From positions 77,083,012-77,147,011 of the forward strand of contig OZ026620.1 of NCBI GenBank assembly GCA_964020975.1: 64,000 nt of DNA, read 5' to 3'. Below are positions 1 to 12,500 of the stretch, piece after piece. The notes under the pieces are model-generated. The model saw only the letters and a program-made list of their open reading frames with translations. It had not been told where the DNA came from and did no database searches. Each line of letters opens with the position of its first letter. Position 1 is the first letter of the stretch. The stretch comes from Hermodice carunculata. Taxonomy: Eukaryota > Annelida > Polychaeta > Eunicida > Amphinomidae. The position numbers and the translations under genes are program-made.

Positions 1-154
1 TTTGATTGCATCATATTATTTATCACGTTTTGGTAACTAACAAGCAATGTCATTGGTTAAAATATGCTGCATGTGCTGGGTGATTCCGAATCTTCGGATA
101 ACCTCACTCTGGAACTGTGACGTCCCGCTCTATGTTTTGGAGATGACAGTGACC

Positions 155-220
155 ATGGCGACTGCTAGCCGCAGGTTTACCTCGTTATCAAAGGAGGAAA
201 TAATTTTGTCGGTTCATTAA
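155..220 (+). pseudogene. Short open frame with a strong start context (possible transposon-gene remnant)
   Basis: ATG in the context 'gaccatggcg' opens a 21-codon frame 'MATASRRFTSLSKEEIILSV' before TAA. The pattern resembles the N-terminus of Crypton-derived or ZMYM/QRICH1-like multigene proteins of invertebrates ('RF..L.EEEI..L'). The match is short and from memory. It is followed within 25 bp by a 128-bp palindrome. Confidence 0.2.
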
Positions 221-240
221 TAATACAAGATAAAATCCTT

Positions 241-368
241 ACTCCGTGAAGGAGCCAAGTTTACAAAAATATGCACTGGTGGATGACATGTGTATCTCCT
301 TCGGCGTCAAGAGATACACATTTCATCTACCAGTGTATATTTCTGTACCTTGGGCTCCTTCACGAAGT
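241..368. repeat. 128-bp near-perfect palindrome
   Basis: Left arm 241-298 and right arm 311-368 pair along almost their full length; 'gaaggagcc' pairs with 'gggctccttc' and 'gtgtatctc' with 'gagatacac'. The centre is only about 12 bp. No coding potential. Confidence 0.9.
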
Positions 369-426
369 AACTAATAGTATTTCGGGTATCCACTAAAACA
401 GAAGTCGGCAAGCCAAGTCAATAATT

Positions 427-1067
427 ATGTCTCCCCATGCAACGGGGGGGACATATTGTTTTTGCGTTCGTTTCTTCTTCTTCTTCTTCTTCTTCTTCTT
501 CTTGTGTGCATTGCGGACGCGATAACTCAAGAAAGATTTGACTTGGGAAGTTGAAATTTTTTGTAAAGATGTTCCTATATAAAACCTTGCTTGGGATTGC
601 AGATGGGTGACCTTGACCTATTTTCCAAGGTCACATGGGCATGTCATGTAAAATTGACGGGGACGCAATAACTCCGCAAGGATTAGACTTAGAAGGTTGA
701 AATTTTACATGATTATGTACCATAATATGAACTAGGTTGGAATTGTAGATGGGTGACCTTGACCTATTTTCAAGGTCAAATGGCCACTTTTTAAAAATCA
801 TTGCAGATGCACTCGAGAAAGATTTGTCTTAAAGAGGTTGACATTTTGTGTGATTATGTTTCTATGTAAGACTTTTGTAAGACCTTGCTTGTAACTGCAA
901 ATGCATGACCTTGACCTACTTTTCAAGGTCATGAGGGCATATCTTCAAAATGAACGTTTTGAAATGTCAATAAAGAGTGTACCTTCACCATATCTGCAGA
1001 TCATGGGAATCGGTATGCCTATTTATAAAGATAAGGGTGACAATAGTCAGGGCGCACGGGGAGACAT
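427..1067. mobile_element. Dispersed repeat with 'ATGTCTCCCC' inverted ends
   Basis: It begins 'atgtctccccatgc' and ends 'gcacggggagacat'. It holds a (CTT)n run at 472-503 and three modules with TGACCTTGACCTA followed by its complement, near 610, 755 and 908. It looks like a non-autonomous element; no coding frame. Confidence 0.55.
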
Positions 1068-1829
1068 TTGATTTTCAGTTGGAAAATCAGCCTGTTCTAG
1101 TTTTTTTATCGCTGTTGTATATTCCTCGGAAGCTGTGAGCACATTATGCTTCTGATAATTAAAAACCTCACAACTAAACATGACTCGAATCTCATCTACA
1201 GTGCAGAGCATCCAAGCTAGCGTATGTTAAAAGTGGGGGATCTCCGTCCTGCTGGTACTGAAAAGTGGGAGAGCGAGCACAGAATTGTGAAGCATAGCTA
1301 GGGGGACGTGGTCGAAAATTTGAAAGTTGCACTTGCATTTTGAACCATTTTAGGCACCACAACAGACATTTTCAGTCAATGAAATAATCACTCAGCTGCT
1401 CTAACAGCCACCAATGGAATATAATGCTACTTTTTAAAATTTTTTACGAACAGCGGGAGTCATTTTATAAAAAGTAGGGGAGTGGGAGAATTTGTAAAAA
1501 AACAAGAAAAAGCAGGAGATGTCCTGCGGAGGGGGAAGATTTGGAGGCCATACAAATTCATATCTAAAATTTTTTTAAAAAGTTGTAAATTATTGTTAAT
1601 TAGGTGGATCCTTTATTTATCCTGGGTAATACATGATTGGCAGATACCCGCTAATTCTCATCATGGCCCCGGCGTGAGAGAAAATATACAAAAGTTATAG
1701 CAATATTTACAAAGTGCAGTAAAAACACGAAATAAGTTTATATAAAAACTGTCCCATCAGCATCCAGCAATTACCTGTTTCCATTATGTCAATAACAGAA
1801 CAAGCATAATGTATCAAGTCACATTTTGA
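1068..1829. other. No recognised feature
   Basis: AT-rich sequence. The short open frame at 1482-1700 has no recognisable protein features. Confidence 0.4.
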
Positions 1830-3470
1830 TTAAAAGTTCTGCAGGTACCTCTTACAGTATAGACATTTGAATGTTTCAACAGATTTTGCTGAGCAAACAT
1901 CAGTGGGAAGGGCATTCCAAAGCCTTACACCATCATACGTAAAACTGTGAGTGTAGTTTGTGAGCCTTGCTTTGGTGGTAATTAAATTGTTGCGACTAGA
2001 ACTTCTTGTACCATAAGTGTGTTGCTGTGAGACTGACCTAAAGTTACATAGATATGTCGGCACCAAACCATTTAGACACTTGTACATTAGTACACTTTTT
2101 TTCAAGCTCACTCGCTCCTAGAAAGGCATCCTTTTTAATTTTTGTCTTGCAAGCATAAGCTGTTGGCGAGACTAAGCAGTCACTTTCCGTCCGTCCGTCA
2201 ACAAAAATTTTCGGAGTGGCTTGAATTACGCTGGTGAGACATTCATGCCCCCAGGCATGACTCTGGCTTAAAAAGCTCCTGGTTGGAAAATCTAAAATGC
2301 TGCACTGGAGAATTATACATGCTGCCCGCTTCTGTAATTTGGTAATACGTTCTGTATAAATTGAATTGGAAGGACGACCCCAAACAGTGCAACAAAAGTC
2401 CATGTGTGGTAGGACCAATGCATTAAAAAGTTGGACTGCAACATCTTTTGGAATCAAATGCCGAATTCTTTTAAGGACACCTATTCTTTGAGATAACTTC
2501 TTGCATACTGTCTCATGCTGGGAGGCCCAACTGAGATTGGGGTCAATCTGAACACCAAGCAATTTTGTTGTTTGCACCTGTTCAATTTCTTTGCCCCCAA
2601 CATCAATATTTAATTTAGTAATGGAAGTAACTTTTTTTATAGTACCGATCAATTGGGATTTTGTTTTTTCAATATCAGTTTGTTCCTGTACATCAAATTC
2701 TGTACATTAATTAAATCTGCCGTCAACTTAGCTTTAATATCTTGAGCTGAATGTCCAAATACTTCTGCAGTGCTGTCATCTGCATACATATACAGTCTAG
2801 AGTGTTCAAGACATGATGGCAGGTCATAAAAAAAAGTACAAAAACAGCAGACGTTCCAAAATTGAACCCTGTGGGACACCAACAGTCACGTAACCAAAAT
2901 CAGAAAGAAACCCTTGCCAACAGGTAGCCTGCTGTCTATTAGAAAGATAGTTTTGAAACCAACTCCATTCGACACTGTCAACCCCATAAGCCTTTAGCTT
3001 ATCTAAGAGAATCGTATGGTCAACAGCGTCGGAAGCCTTTCTCAAGTCAATATGTAACAAGCCAGTCACTTTCCCAGAATCCATAGTTTTCATCCAGCTT
3101 TAAACCATGGATGCTAGTGCGGCCTCACAGGAGTGAGGAGCTCTAAATCCTGACTGATAGTGGTACAAAAGGTGATGGGTATTGAGGTATGCAAAAAAGG
3201 AATCATGTACATGCCGCTCAATTATTTTGCTTAGGATGGGAAGAATAGACACTGGTCGATAATTGTGGACCTCAATAACATCACCAGATTTGTGGATGGG
3301 CACGACCCTTGCCCATTTCCATTCATCTATAAATACACCTGAGGTCAATGAGATAGTCATAATTGATGTTTGAGAAGGGGCTAACTCAATATTTGCTACT
3401 TTGAGAGGCCGCAGCCCAATACTGTCTGTCCCGGTTGCCTTGGTAAAACTCACTTTTAGATTATTCATCT
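1830..3470 (-). mobile_element. 5'-truncated, decayed CR1/jockey-like LINE (reverse transcriptase)
   Basis: On the minus strand, broken frames follow one another in RT order. 3468-3100: 'WKWARVVPIHKSGD' and 'NYRPVSILPILSKIIER'. 3093-2824: 'GLLHIDLRKASDAVDH' and 'VTVGVPQGSILERLL'. 2882-2649: 'LYMYADDST', the catalytic box. 2652-2044: 'LLGVQIDPNLSWASQH' and 'LQKRAACIILQ'. 2111-1830: the tail 'TRSSSRNNLI' and 'GVRLWNALP'. Frames shift at least four times. The endonuclease and ORF1 are absent, so the copy is 5'-truncated and dead. The tail is typical of CR1/Rex/jockey-type RTs; the clade is not certain. Confidence 0.88.
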
Positions 3471-3822
3471 AAAATCTGTAGAAAATATTTACCTTTAGCT
3501 TGTTTTGTGTTGGGAATCCAAATGTATTAATACAGGAGAAAAAAGAAAAAAAAGCTGCCTCGATCATTTTGTTCTTTTTATGTCAGGTGTTTCTTGGTCC
3601 TTTAACAGAACTGTGAAACATTTCATCCAAGAAACGGCCCAACCAAAGTGCCAATGAAGCTTTTAATACAACATACATGTCATATTCACACAACAAAAAA
3701 TTTTGTATGAGGACAAATGAACAGTGTGTGGTTTTGTGGGTGTACATACGTAAAGACATGGTGGCCAACTCACGTTCTTCCATGGACACATACATCTATA
3801 GGGGCCAGAGATAATTGCTGTT

Positions 3823-3910
3823 ATTATTATTATTATTATTATTATTATAATTATTATTATTAATAATATTATTATTATTATTATTAATAGTAATAATACA
3901 TTGTATTATT
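3823..3910. repeat. (TTA/ATT)n microsatellite
   Basis: Interrupted ATT/TAA trinucleotide run in otherwise AT-rich sequence. Confidence 0.9.
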
Positions 3911-6900
3911 ACTATTATTTAAATTAAAGCAAAAGATAGTTCAGTCTTGAATTTCCATGTATAAAATATAGATATTGAATGTGATGCACATTTTGTGGGT
4001 AGTTTGTGTTAAAATATTGCCATAGTATCTGATTGTTTAAACCGTCCTGAAGATTCTATTCACAAAAGGCAAGTTGTCCTAAATTTGGTCACTTCAAAAT
4101 GGATTTCATATTGCTAATGTCTTGAAAACATATAATGCCATTCTTTCAATGTAAAGGTTTTTACAAATACGGAGGCAAATCCATAAACAGCTGCTTAATT
4201 ATGAGCTTTAGATTGTCAGTGAGTTAGTCATGGATGAAGGTGGCCCATCCTGAAGTTTAGGCAAGTAGCATTTCACCTTACATTGCCCTGAGAGCTTTTC
4301 TACATGCCTGTTGGGTCAGCAATAATTTTGACTCCTTTATAGAGTTGGTCATTTTATGGTGGCTTCATATATGCCTTTCTGTAATACAGGGCTTGACCCA
4401 TTCTCTGGCATGAACAGATCTCATACGGAGACAGGTATGTACAAATTTGGAGACCCTATGGAATTGATTATTATTTTGCTTAACCTGGGACATGTACCTA
4501 CATGGACCATCATACTAAGTTTTCCATGTTTTCATCAAATAATACACAAGCCATCAAAAGTGTCATTTTTTGATACTTGTGGCTGCAATCATTGTTGTTG
4601 CTGACAATCTTTCATTTATAGATATTTTTCCAAAAGTGTGTTGTAGTTATATATTTTAGGTTCCATTTTACTGAAACACTCTTCTGTATCAACCATTTCC
4701 AGTGGGAGGACATCATCAGATGAAATGGGTCGAGTCTTCACTAGGAAGAAAATCCTTAAGCAGCCTTGGCAGTAAACATGTTCAAACTGGAAACCAATTG
4801 TCGTGGAACAACAGTGCTACTGTCTTTCATGAAAGCATGCCACAAAATCAAACAAAGAGGTGAAGATTGCAAGTTTTTCATTTTTGTTTGTTTAAACCCC
4901 ACCCCATGTTCTTTCACATGTGTACATGCAACTGTAGGGTAAACCATATATGCCATTGTAAGATTTCTGAAGGGAATGCAGCTCTCAAATGTTGAGAAAT
5001 TTGAAGCATAGTTAATAACAGTAGAATACCAATTTTTGAAAAAATACACTCAGGCTTGATTGTGGAAAGCATGGGGGTGGAGGTGGGCAGAGAAAAATCT
5101 AAGAATCTAACAGCTGTGTAACAGTACACTATAATCTAGTTAAGTACCTCAGCCCTTTCATATGCAATAGTTCACTCTCCTAGTTTCAGGTTAGTACCTT
5201 TATCATAATTGCTCTGAATATCAAATCTTACAATAAACACTTGCATTTGTTTGTGTCAGTGATTAGCAGACATGAACATGAAGGGTCAGACAGAGTAAGT
5301 GTGACAGGTATTTTACACTTATGAACTACATGTATATACATTACAGGCTATTATATTGACATATGCAAAGCCTAAATTGTATGTGTTAATAAAGTGTCAA
5401 ATACTTTCTATTTGCCCAAGTTGACTTTTTATTTAAAAAAAACAGACTTGCTGAAATTATGTCATATGATAACTAATTCATGCTTAGGACATGTCTATCA
5501 CACTTTCTCACACATGAGGGGTAAGTGTGACACCTTTATTGCACTTTTGACATGTGAGGACTTCAAAAACAAATATTATGAAGCTATACATGGGCAAACA
5601 AAAACAAATTGTAATTATGTGAATGCTCATTGCTAGCATCTTGGATTCAGATTGTGTAATAAAGTGTATTTCCCTTATCATGGGAGTAAATAGTGTGGAA
5701 CAGCACTGTTTCCCTCCCCCAGTAAACTGTGCATGTTTTTTTTTTTTTTTTTTGGCAAACTTGAATGTAAGTGTTAATTCAATCAAGTGAAACTTCTTTC
5801 AGAGTTTTATAGAAGGATCAATGTTGTTGTTGAAATAACTACTTAATATCCTCTCACAAAATACCACATGTATAAATAGAAATTCTTATTTAAAATGAAC
5901 CATTTTATGTTTGACTTTGGCTGGTGGGTTGGATGGTATGTGCTTGAAACAAGGTACACTGTACACCATGTATGTGGGCCAAAGCCTAAAAGCATCCTGC
6001 AAGTGCAATCAACACAATTTACCCCTTGACTAACCAAGAGTTTTATGGCTTAATTTTGTGGATGTGTTATCTGAAGTGCCTTGTATTTGGGTACCCATGG
6101 AGGTGATACTATTAGTTACCACAGTCTGTTCATAGAATACAAGAAAATGATCCATCTGAAAAGATTCACATCACATGAACTTTGTTTTTTTCAGGTGCCT
6201 TTTTTCTCATATTCCATTAACAGACTGCTGGTGATGGTTTTATCCCATGTAGAGATCACAAGACGTACGTGTAAATAAATAACATTTCTGCACCTCTCTC
6301 CATCTGACAAATGAGCAAAATGTTTCCCAGCCATTTCGATTAAATTTTGTGCACCGCTCATGCAGATGAAACATGCATAAAAAGAGGTGAAACTGTATCT
6401 TGTGGGGATTTTCATTATATATACAGGAGTTAGACTGTTTTCAGTGGGTGGGTCCAAGAAGGCAACTGGGTACAAAATACAAAGAAATATCTCCTGCCTT
6501 TAAATTAATGATTGAACTGAATTATTGTCCAACATGGGATAATCTTGGTGGTCCACCTCTAAAAGCACTCACCTCATGTGCCTTTCATATGCATGGACAC
6601 ATATGTATACCATGCTTGTGTCATACAGAATTTGTGGCTGAGCACACTGTATAATTTTGGTCTGTAAAGTCCCCATTTTGGTATAGTTTGGGGTATATAA
6701 CTGTGTGTTTCTTCCTATATCTGGGCTACACTTAATATTACTCTGGTTAGTGTGGGCCTAATTTCAGAAACTTGAGCTGCTGGGGAAGTGCATTTCAGAA
6801 AATTAATGCTGATTAAGATTAAGTCTACTCCAAATACTTTCAAAACATCAGACCATATGAATTTGTTTTTGTGAATATGTCACTGCTTTTGTCTGAATCA

Positions 6901-7639
6901 CACCATATATGTGACATATTCCATGAAAAAGTGTACCACCTAAATCCCTGATTTTCTATCCTCATGTAACGTGGGCAACAAAATAAATAAAATTTCATCA
7001 GCACTAGTAAAATTTCACACTTAAAAAAAATCTTGATTATTATACATACTAGTTTGCATTGAAAAATAATAAAATTAAAATAATTTTGCTTTAAGCATGT
7101 GTTGCAGAATCCACATTATGTATTGCTAATGTTATGCAGGACAGAAAATTCTTTCCTCTGTGTAACATTAGCAACATTGAATTTTCCCTTTCAGGTTCAT
7201 AACAGTTTATTTTTTGCGTATTTGTAAAATTGGCATGTCCTCTAACCGTTTATAGAAATAACAAAAAACTTGCTATATTGCTTATTATAAGGTTACGTTT
7301 CTGCCCTCTTACCACTGCCAAATTTTCTTGGTTACTCTATTAAATTAACAACTGCCATTCAGCTTTTTTTTACTTTAAAGTGAAGCATTTGTAAGGGAAA
7401 GCTTTTTGATGAGAATGTGGCTATTTTCAAATGTGAACTGTATAAAAGTCCACTTTTATGATTGCTAACATTACATTCCATCCTCAGTAATGTTAGACAC
7501 ACAAATGTAACATTATCAATGTGTACTTGGCTCAAAAGCAAAGGATATATTGATTTATTTCATCAACATGGGCATTTTCTGACATCTATGTGGAGAGCAT
7601 AAGGAGCCAGGCATTATGTTAAAAACTGCTTGAAATCAT
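3911..7639. other. Unannotated upstream region of SPATA22
   Basis: No gene is recognised. Exon-like intervals with fair splice sites occur near 4386-4432 (frame 'LDPFSGMNRSHTET') and 6195-6262, and could hold the missing SPATA22 N-terminus. Their phases do not join directly to exon A, so they are not called. Confidence 0.3.
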
Positions 7640-7852
7640 TACTGTATTCATCTTAATGGGCACACACTCTCTAATAAGCACACACACCCCTGGTCCATTT
7701 TTTTTTTCAAAGACCCCCCATATCCCATAGTTTTCAAACAGGTAGTACAACTTATTGTTACACTTAGGATCTACATGTTTTTAGCTTTTGTGTATGGATT
7801 TTTTTTGTAATGCAGTGTGTGGTTATTAAGATGAATATGGTAGATTTGAGCT
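7640..7852. mobile_element. 213-bp MITE, TA-ended
   Basis: Terminal inverted repeats: 'TACTGTATTCATCTTAATGG' on the left and, read on the other strand, 'TACCATATTCATCTTAATAA' on the right; both extend into 'CACACACT'. Non-coding and mariner-like by its TA ends. A related TIR is seen at 49818-50091. Confidence 0.8.
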
Positions 7853-8976
7853 GCTACTATGCTCCTTTTTAGTAGATGGGAAAAAAGGTATTTAAAAGTG
7901 CAACCTCAAATGGTGCTCAAAAATGCTTCATTTTGGTAATGCTAAAAGAAACCAACAAATATACAAGACAACAAGTCCAATGTATTTTCGAAGCATCTTA
8001 AAGGTCACAAAACAACTTTTAAAATTTTAATGAAAGCCTAGGAAAAACTACTTGTACTGTTAGTGGGAGTCATTTCCCTCCTCTAATGGTCATTTTTGCA
8101 AACAAAATCTCATGTTACTTTTTAAAGGGGCATCAGCACAGGACAAAAGTTTTGCTTTTATTTGACACAAGATATCTTCTAAAATGTTGTATTACTGGAA
8201 GAGTATCTCAAAGAACCTAAGAGTTTTATCCAAGAAAATTAGACAACCCAAATGGTACACTTTATCGTGGAATGTAACATGTATGAACCGCACTGCCCTT
8301 TTCTGATCATGCTAAAATTGTGATGCCTGGATATAGTTTGCAAATTCTTGTATTTGTACAAGTAAGCCTGTAGAATTTAAATCATCTGACTCTTTCCCAC
8401 AGGGAATTTTCAGCTCTAGCTGTTGAGGATTGGACACAAAGGTATTCCACCCCCAGCCCCACCCCAAAAAGGAAAACCAAAAAAACTTACTTTTTTCACA
8501 ATATGCCTCACTTTTAGCAAAAGTTTGAGGTAAAGTTTGATTAAAAAAGGTAAAATCACTATGAAGCAACCTGCCATCTCAGTATTTACCACATAGTATT
8601 TGTTCCATTGTCATAAAAAAAGAAAAGAAAAACCAGAAAAAAAGGATTAATTCAGATGATCCTTAGGTTTCCCTTTGATGTTAACTACATGCTGTGGACA
8701 GTCCAGAGAGCCTTCGAGTAATGAGTACATCAACAATAAACTAATTGTGGTCATAAAAATAACAAGTTTTGCATGGGGTTTTGTTAAAATGTTCACCTAA
8801 ACAAAACCACTCCTGTTGCTTTGTAAAGGCTTTGTTATTATTTTCAGTTAAGAAGAATTGATGTTACATAATTATGCAGTGTCACAATCTGCAAGTTTGA
8901 TCCAGGAATTTTTTGCATTGACATGACCTGCAACTATTGAAATGAACGTGGTGAAACAGTTTTTTTCCCCCTTCAG

Positions 8977-9517
8977 AGGTTTGCACCATTTACAGCAGCA
9001 GCCAATGCCACAGACCTTCAGTTTTCAACCACACTTTGCTGAAAGAGGGGCAAATGTTCAGCACTTGGACAGCAGCATGTTGCAACCTGGCAGGCATCCA
9101 GCTCCTCGTGGGACAACACAGCTTGCATCGTGCCCTGATTCATCAACACATCAGTATGGAGGCAGACCGCAGTACCCATCTCCTAAACAGGCACAGGTGC
9201 CTTATGGCATGTCAAATACACCCCAGATGGCTACAAAACCATATGGCAAGCCAAATACACCCCAGACCGTTCATCAATCATATGGTATGACAATCACACC
9301 CAACAAGACCCATCAAAAGTATGGCACAACAGGTCAACAACAAATAAATCATCACTCCAACATGACTCCAAATTATCCAGCTCACTCTAGTCACATATAT
9401 GGTAGACAGCCAGATCTTCCCCAGTTAGATCCTCAGTTTCATGGTGAACCACGACCACAGATGGATTCCAGGATAAGCACAAACAGTCATCATATAGGAG
9501 GACAGACAGCAGAACTG
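8977..9517 (+). CDS. SPATA22: SPATA22 exon A (low-complexity region)
   Basis: A pyrimidine tract ending 'cccccttcag' before 8977 is a good acceptor. An ATG at 8942 opens the same frame but lies in the would-be tract, so I prefer the splice start. The donor is 'ctg|gtatgc' at 9517, phase 0, which fits the next exon. Residues around 9200-9316 form three 13-residue repeats of the pattern P-Y-G-(M/K)-x-x-T-P, encoded by three 39-bp tandem units. If 8942 is instead a real start, the protein would simply begin there. Confidence 0.75.
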
Positions 9518-12500
9518 GTATGCTGTCATTTTACCATGTAAATTTGATCATGTGTATCTCAATCGTTCCTGATTTCTGGAGCTGCTCATTTCAACCCTTT
9601 ATTTTCAGAAGAAATAAGTTTAACATGTGGCATTTCCAGACTGGGAAGTCATCATGGTTTGATGTTTGAGATAAAATTACAGAGGTCACACATATATAAG
9701 GTGGTCCATGTCTTGAGAGACCATCCCAAGAGCAGACCCAAAAGTAGTCTCTCAAGACAGGTGGTCTCTCATTAGAGGTACAATAATATGGAAAAGATGG
9801 CAGCAGAGACCTGCCAATTGTGGTCTTTCAAGCAAGATGGTCTCTCAAGACAGGGACCACTGTACACAGTAAAATCTCTGTTAGTGGTCACCAAGGTAAG
9901 AGGCAATGTGGATGCTAAAGAGAGACTCCTTATTTCCCATATAAAAGGAATATGAGTGTGTAACAGAGCCATAATTTCATACCATTATAATTAAATATTT
10001 TCCTTCAAAACTAAGTTTGATAAATACTTTTTTGGCAGGTTTGATAATTACCTATATGTTATTTTTGGCTAAAATTTTGTACATCAAGTATATGGTGTTT
10101 TATCAACTGATAACAAGCTTGTCAGAAACAATAATCCATTGTACTATCTGGCAGCTCTGGCTGTTAAACCCAGAATTTACTCATAAAGTATACACTATGC
10201 TGGCTTTGGGTAACAGGTGATCTCTTGATGGAGACACTTTTGAATAGATAATCGGTGGGGGATATTTGAGTGGTCATTTAAAAAAGATGGCCACTAGGCA
10301 CTGGGGCAGCTTAGGTCTACAATCTCAAAGAAGAGGCCTATGGGCCTTATGCTCTGCTAACATATAATCTGATGACCATCACCAAATCATTTCTTGAACT
10401 GCATTCCATCCATGACCTGGAGAATTTAGTCAAGGTCATCCACATTATGTAATATCAAACTTCCACATGAACACACATTTAAATTGTGGTACATTAAGTA
10501 CCATTCCCCTTATGCTTCATCAACGTATTGAATTTGGTTCCCTTTACTTAATTGCTTAATGACCTTGAAAAGTAAGCAAGGTCACACAGTATATTACCAA
10601 ATTTTACCTCTGGCCTCCTGCATATTTGGTATACCTGTTAGTTTTGCAGTTCCATCTCAATTTATTATGTCATGGGCATCAAAGTATTTTCTGATATGCA
10701 TTCCCTCTGTGACCTTGAAAAATTAGATCAAGGTCACCCACATTACTCAATACCAAACTTCTATATATATTACAGATTTATCGTACATTTGGTATTGTTA
10801 GCTTTGTTGTTTCTCAACATGTAAAATTTAGTGTCCTTTACTACCTTTTTAATGACCTTCAAAATAGGTCAAGGTCATCTAAAATTTAACAAAATTGGAC
10901 CATTTGCTTTTTGCATATTTAGGGTAAATTTAAAAGATCCATATCAATCTATAATCAAAATAATGAATTTAATGTACTTTTAATACCTAGGATGCTAGTT
11001 CCACTTAATACCACCAGTGGCACCACTATGACGCCACAAGTGATAAACTTTTGTCTCTTTAACATTCCTGTACTGGTATGTTAATACATGTGCACAAGTT
11101 TAGATGTAATGACTATAACCAAAGGGGGAAAAAAATCCTGATATGAATTCCCTCTGTGACTGAGAAGGTAGGTCAAGGTCACCCATATTTTTGAATGATC
11201 AAACTTCTATGATACACAGTATTGCTAGCCTTCTTATTCCTCAACATGTTCAATTTAGTGCCCTTTACTACTACACCCTTAATGTCTTTGAATATGTTGT
11301 CATGGTCATGCTAAATTAGATCAAATTTGATCACAGGCCCAATGAATATTTGTTTAAAAATTTAGAAGTTGCATCTGAATTCATAATCAAAATAATGAAT
11401 GTACTATTTACACTTGTGATGCTTGACGCTACTTCTGTTTCATACCACCATTTGCGCCACCATGACTCCACACGTCACAGTTTTGTCTGTATAATGCTTC
11501 AGTTATGGTATATTCATAGATGTGCACAAGTTCAGATGTAGTGATTATACCAAAAATCATTTCTTGAAATGTATTCCCTATGTGACCCTCAAGAGTAGGT
11601 CAAGGTCACCCATATGATGAAACATCAAAATTCTACATATAATTCACATTTTATCATTAGCCTTACTCTTTCACAATACAATGGGTTAAAATGTACTGTA
11701 AATTGCTTTAATTTCGCTGTATTCTTATTTTTGCTTATTTCGCTGATGGCACAAAACCGTGAAAATAAAAACACAGTGAAATAGTATTTCAACATTGTTA
11801 GAATATGAATTATGTCCAAATCAGTGAAATTAAAACTACAGTGAAATGTCAAAAATACTAAAACCGTGAAAATTTAAACATGTTTGGGTCCATGTCTTCT
11901 GTAATACTGCAGGTGGTGCCACCAAATTTTGGTGCATTTAATGTTTTTGCCTGATGGACATTCCTACCAAGTTTCACGATGTATCATGAAAAACTTTTCC
12001 ACAAGAGGCCCATCGGCCTAATCCTCTGCTGACCACCATCAACAAAAAATCAACCCAAAAAGTAGGTCACTAAGTACAGAACTGTACAATGTATTCAAGT
12101 GAAATTTTGATCTGCAAAATCAATTCTCTTTGACGTTGATGTCCAAGGTACACCATGTCATTACAAAATCACCTCTTTCAACTTTACAGGCCTGGTGAAC
12201 TAACAAGAATAGGTCAAGGTCACTGATATTACATAACATATTAGCACTGGACATGGTCTATATATCCTATAAATTTGACATGTCTTATTCAATTACTTTT
12301 TGAGATATAGAATTTGATAACTTGAAATACGTTTTGGCTCCTCATTACTGTCAAATTACAGGTGGTGCCACAATATATGCAACTGAGGTTTTGACCCCCT
12401 CCAGAATTCCACTTAATTTTATAAAAATCTATTAAACATTAAGGATGCTAGAGCAATCACAAGATTTTTACATTTTGACTGATACATTATATAATACTGT

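Noticed and set aside
4386-4432. Possible SPATA22 5' exon ('LDPFSGMNRSHTET')
   Set aside because: Good splice-like borders, but its phase does not fit exon A directly and the peptide does not clearly match the family N-terminus.
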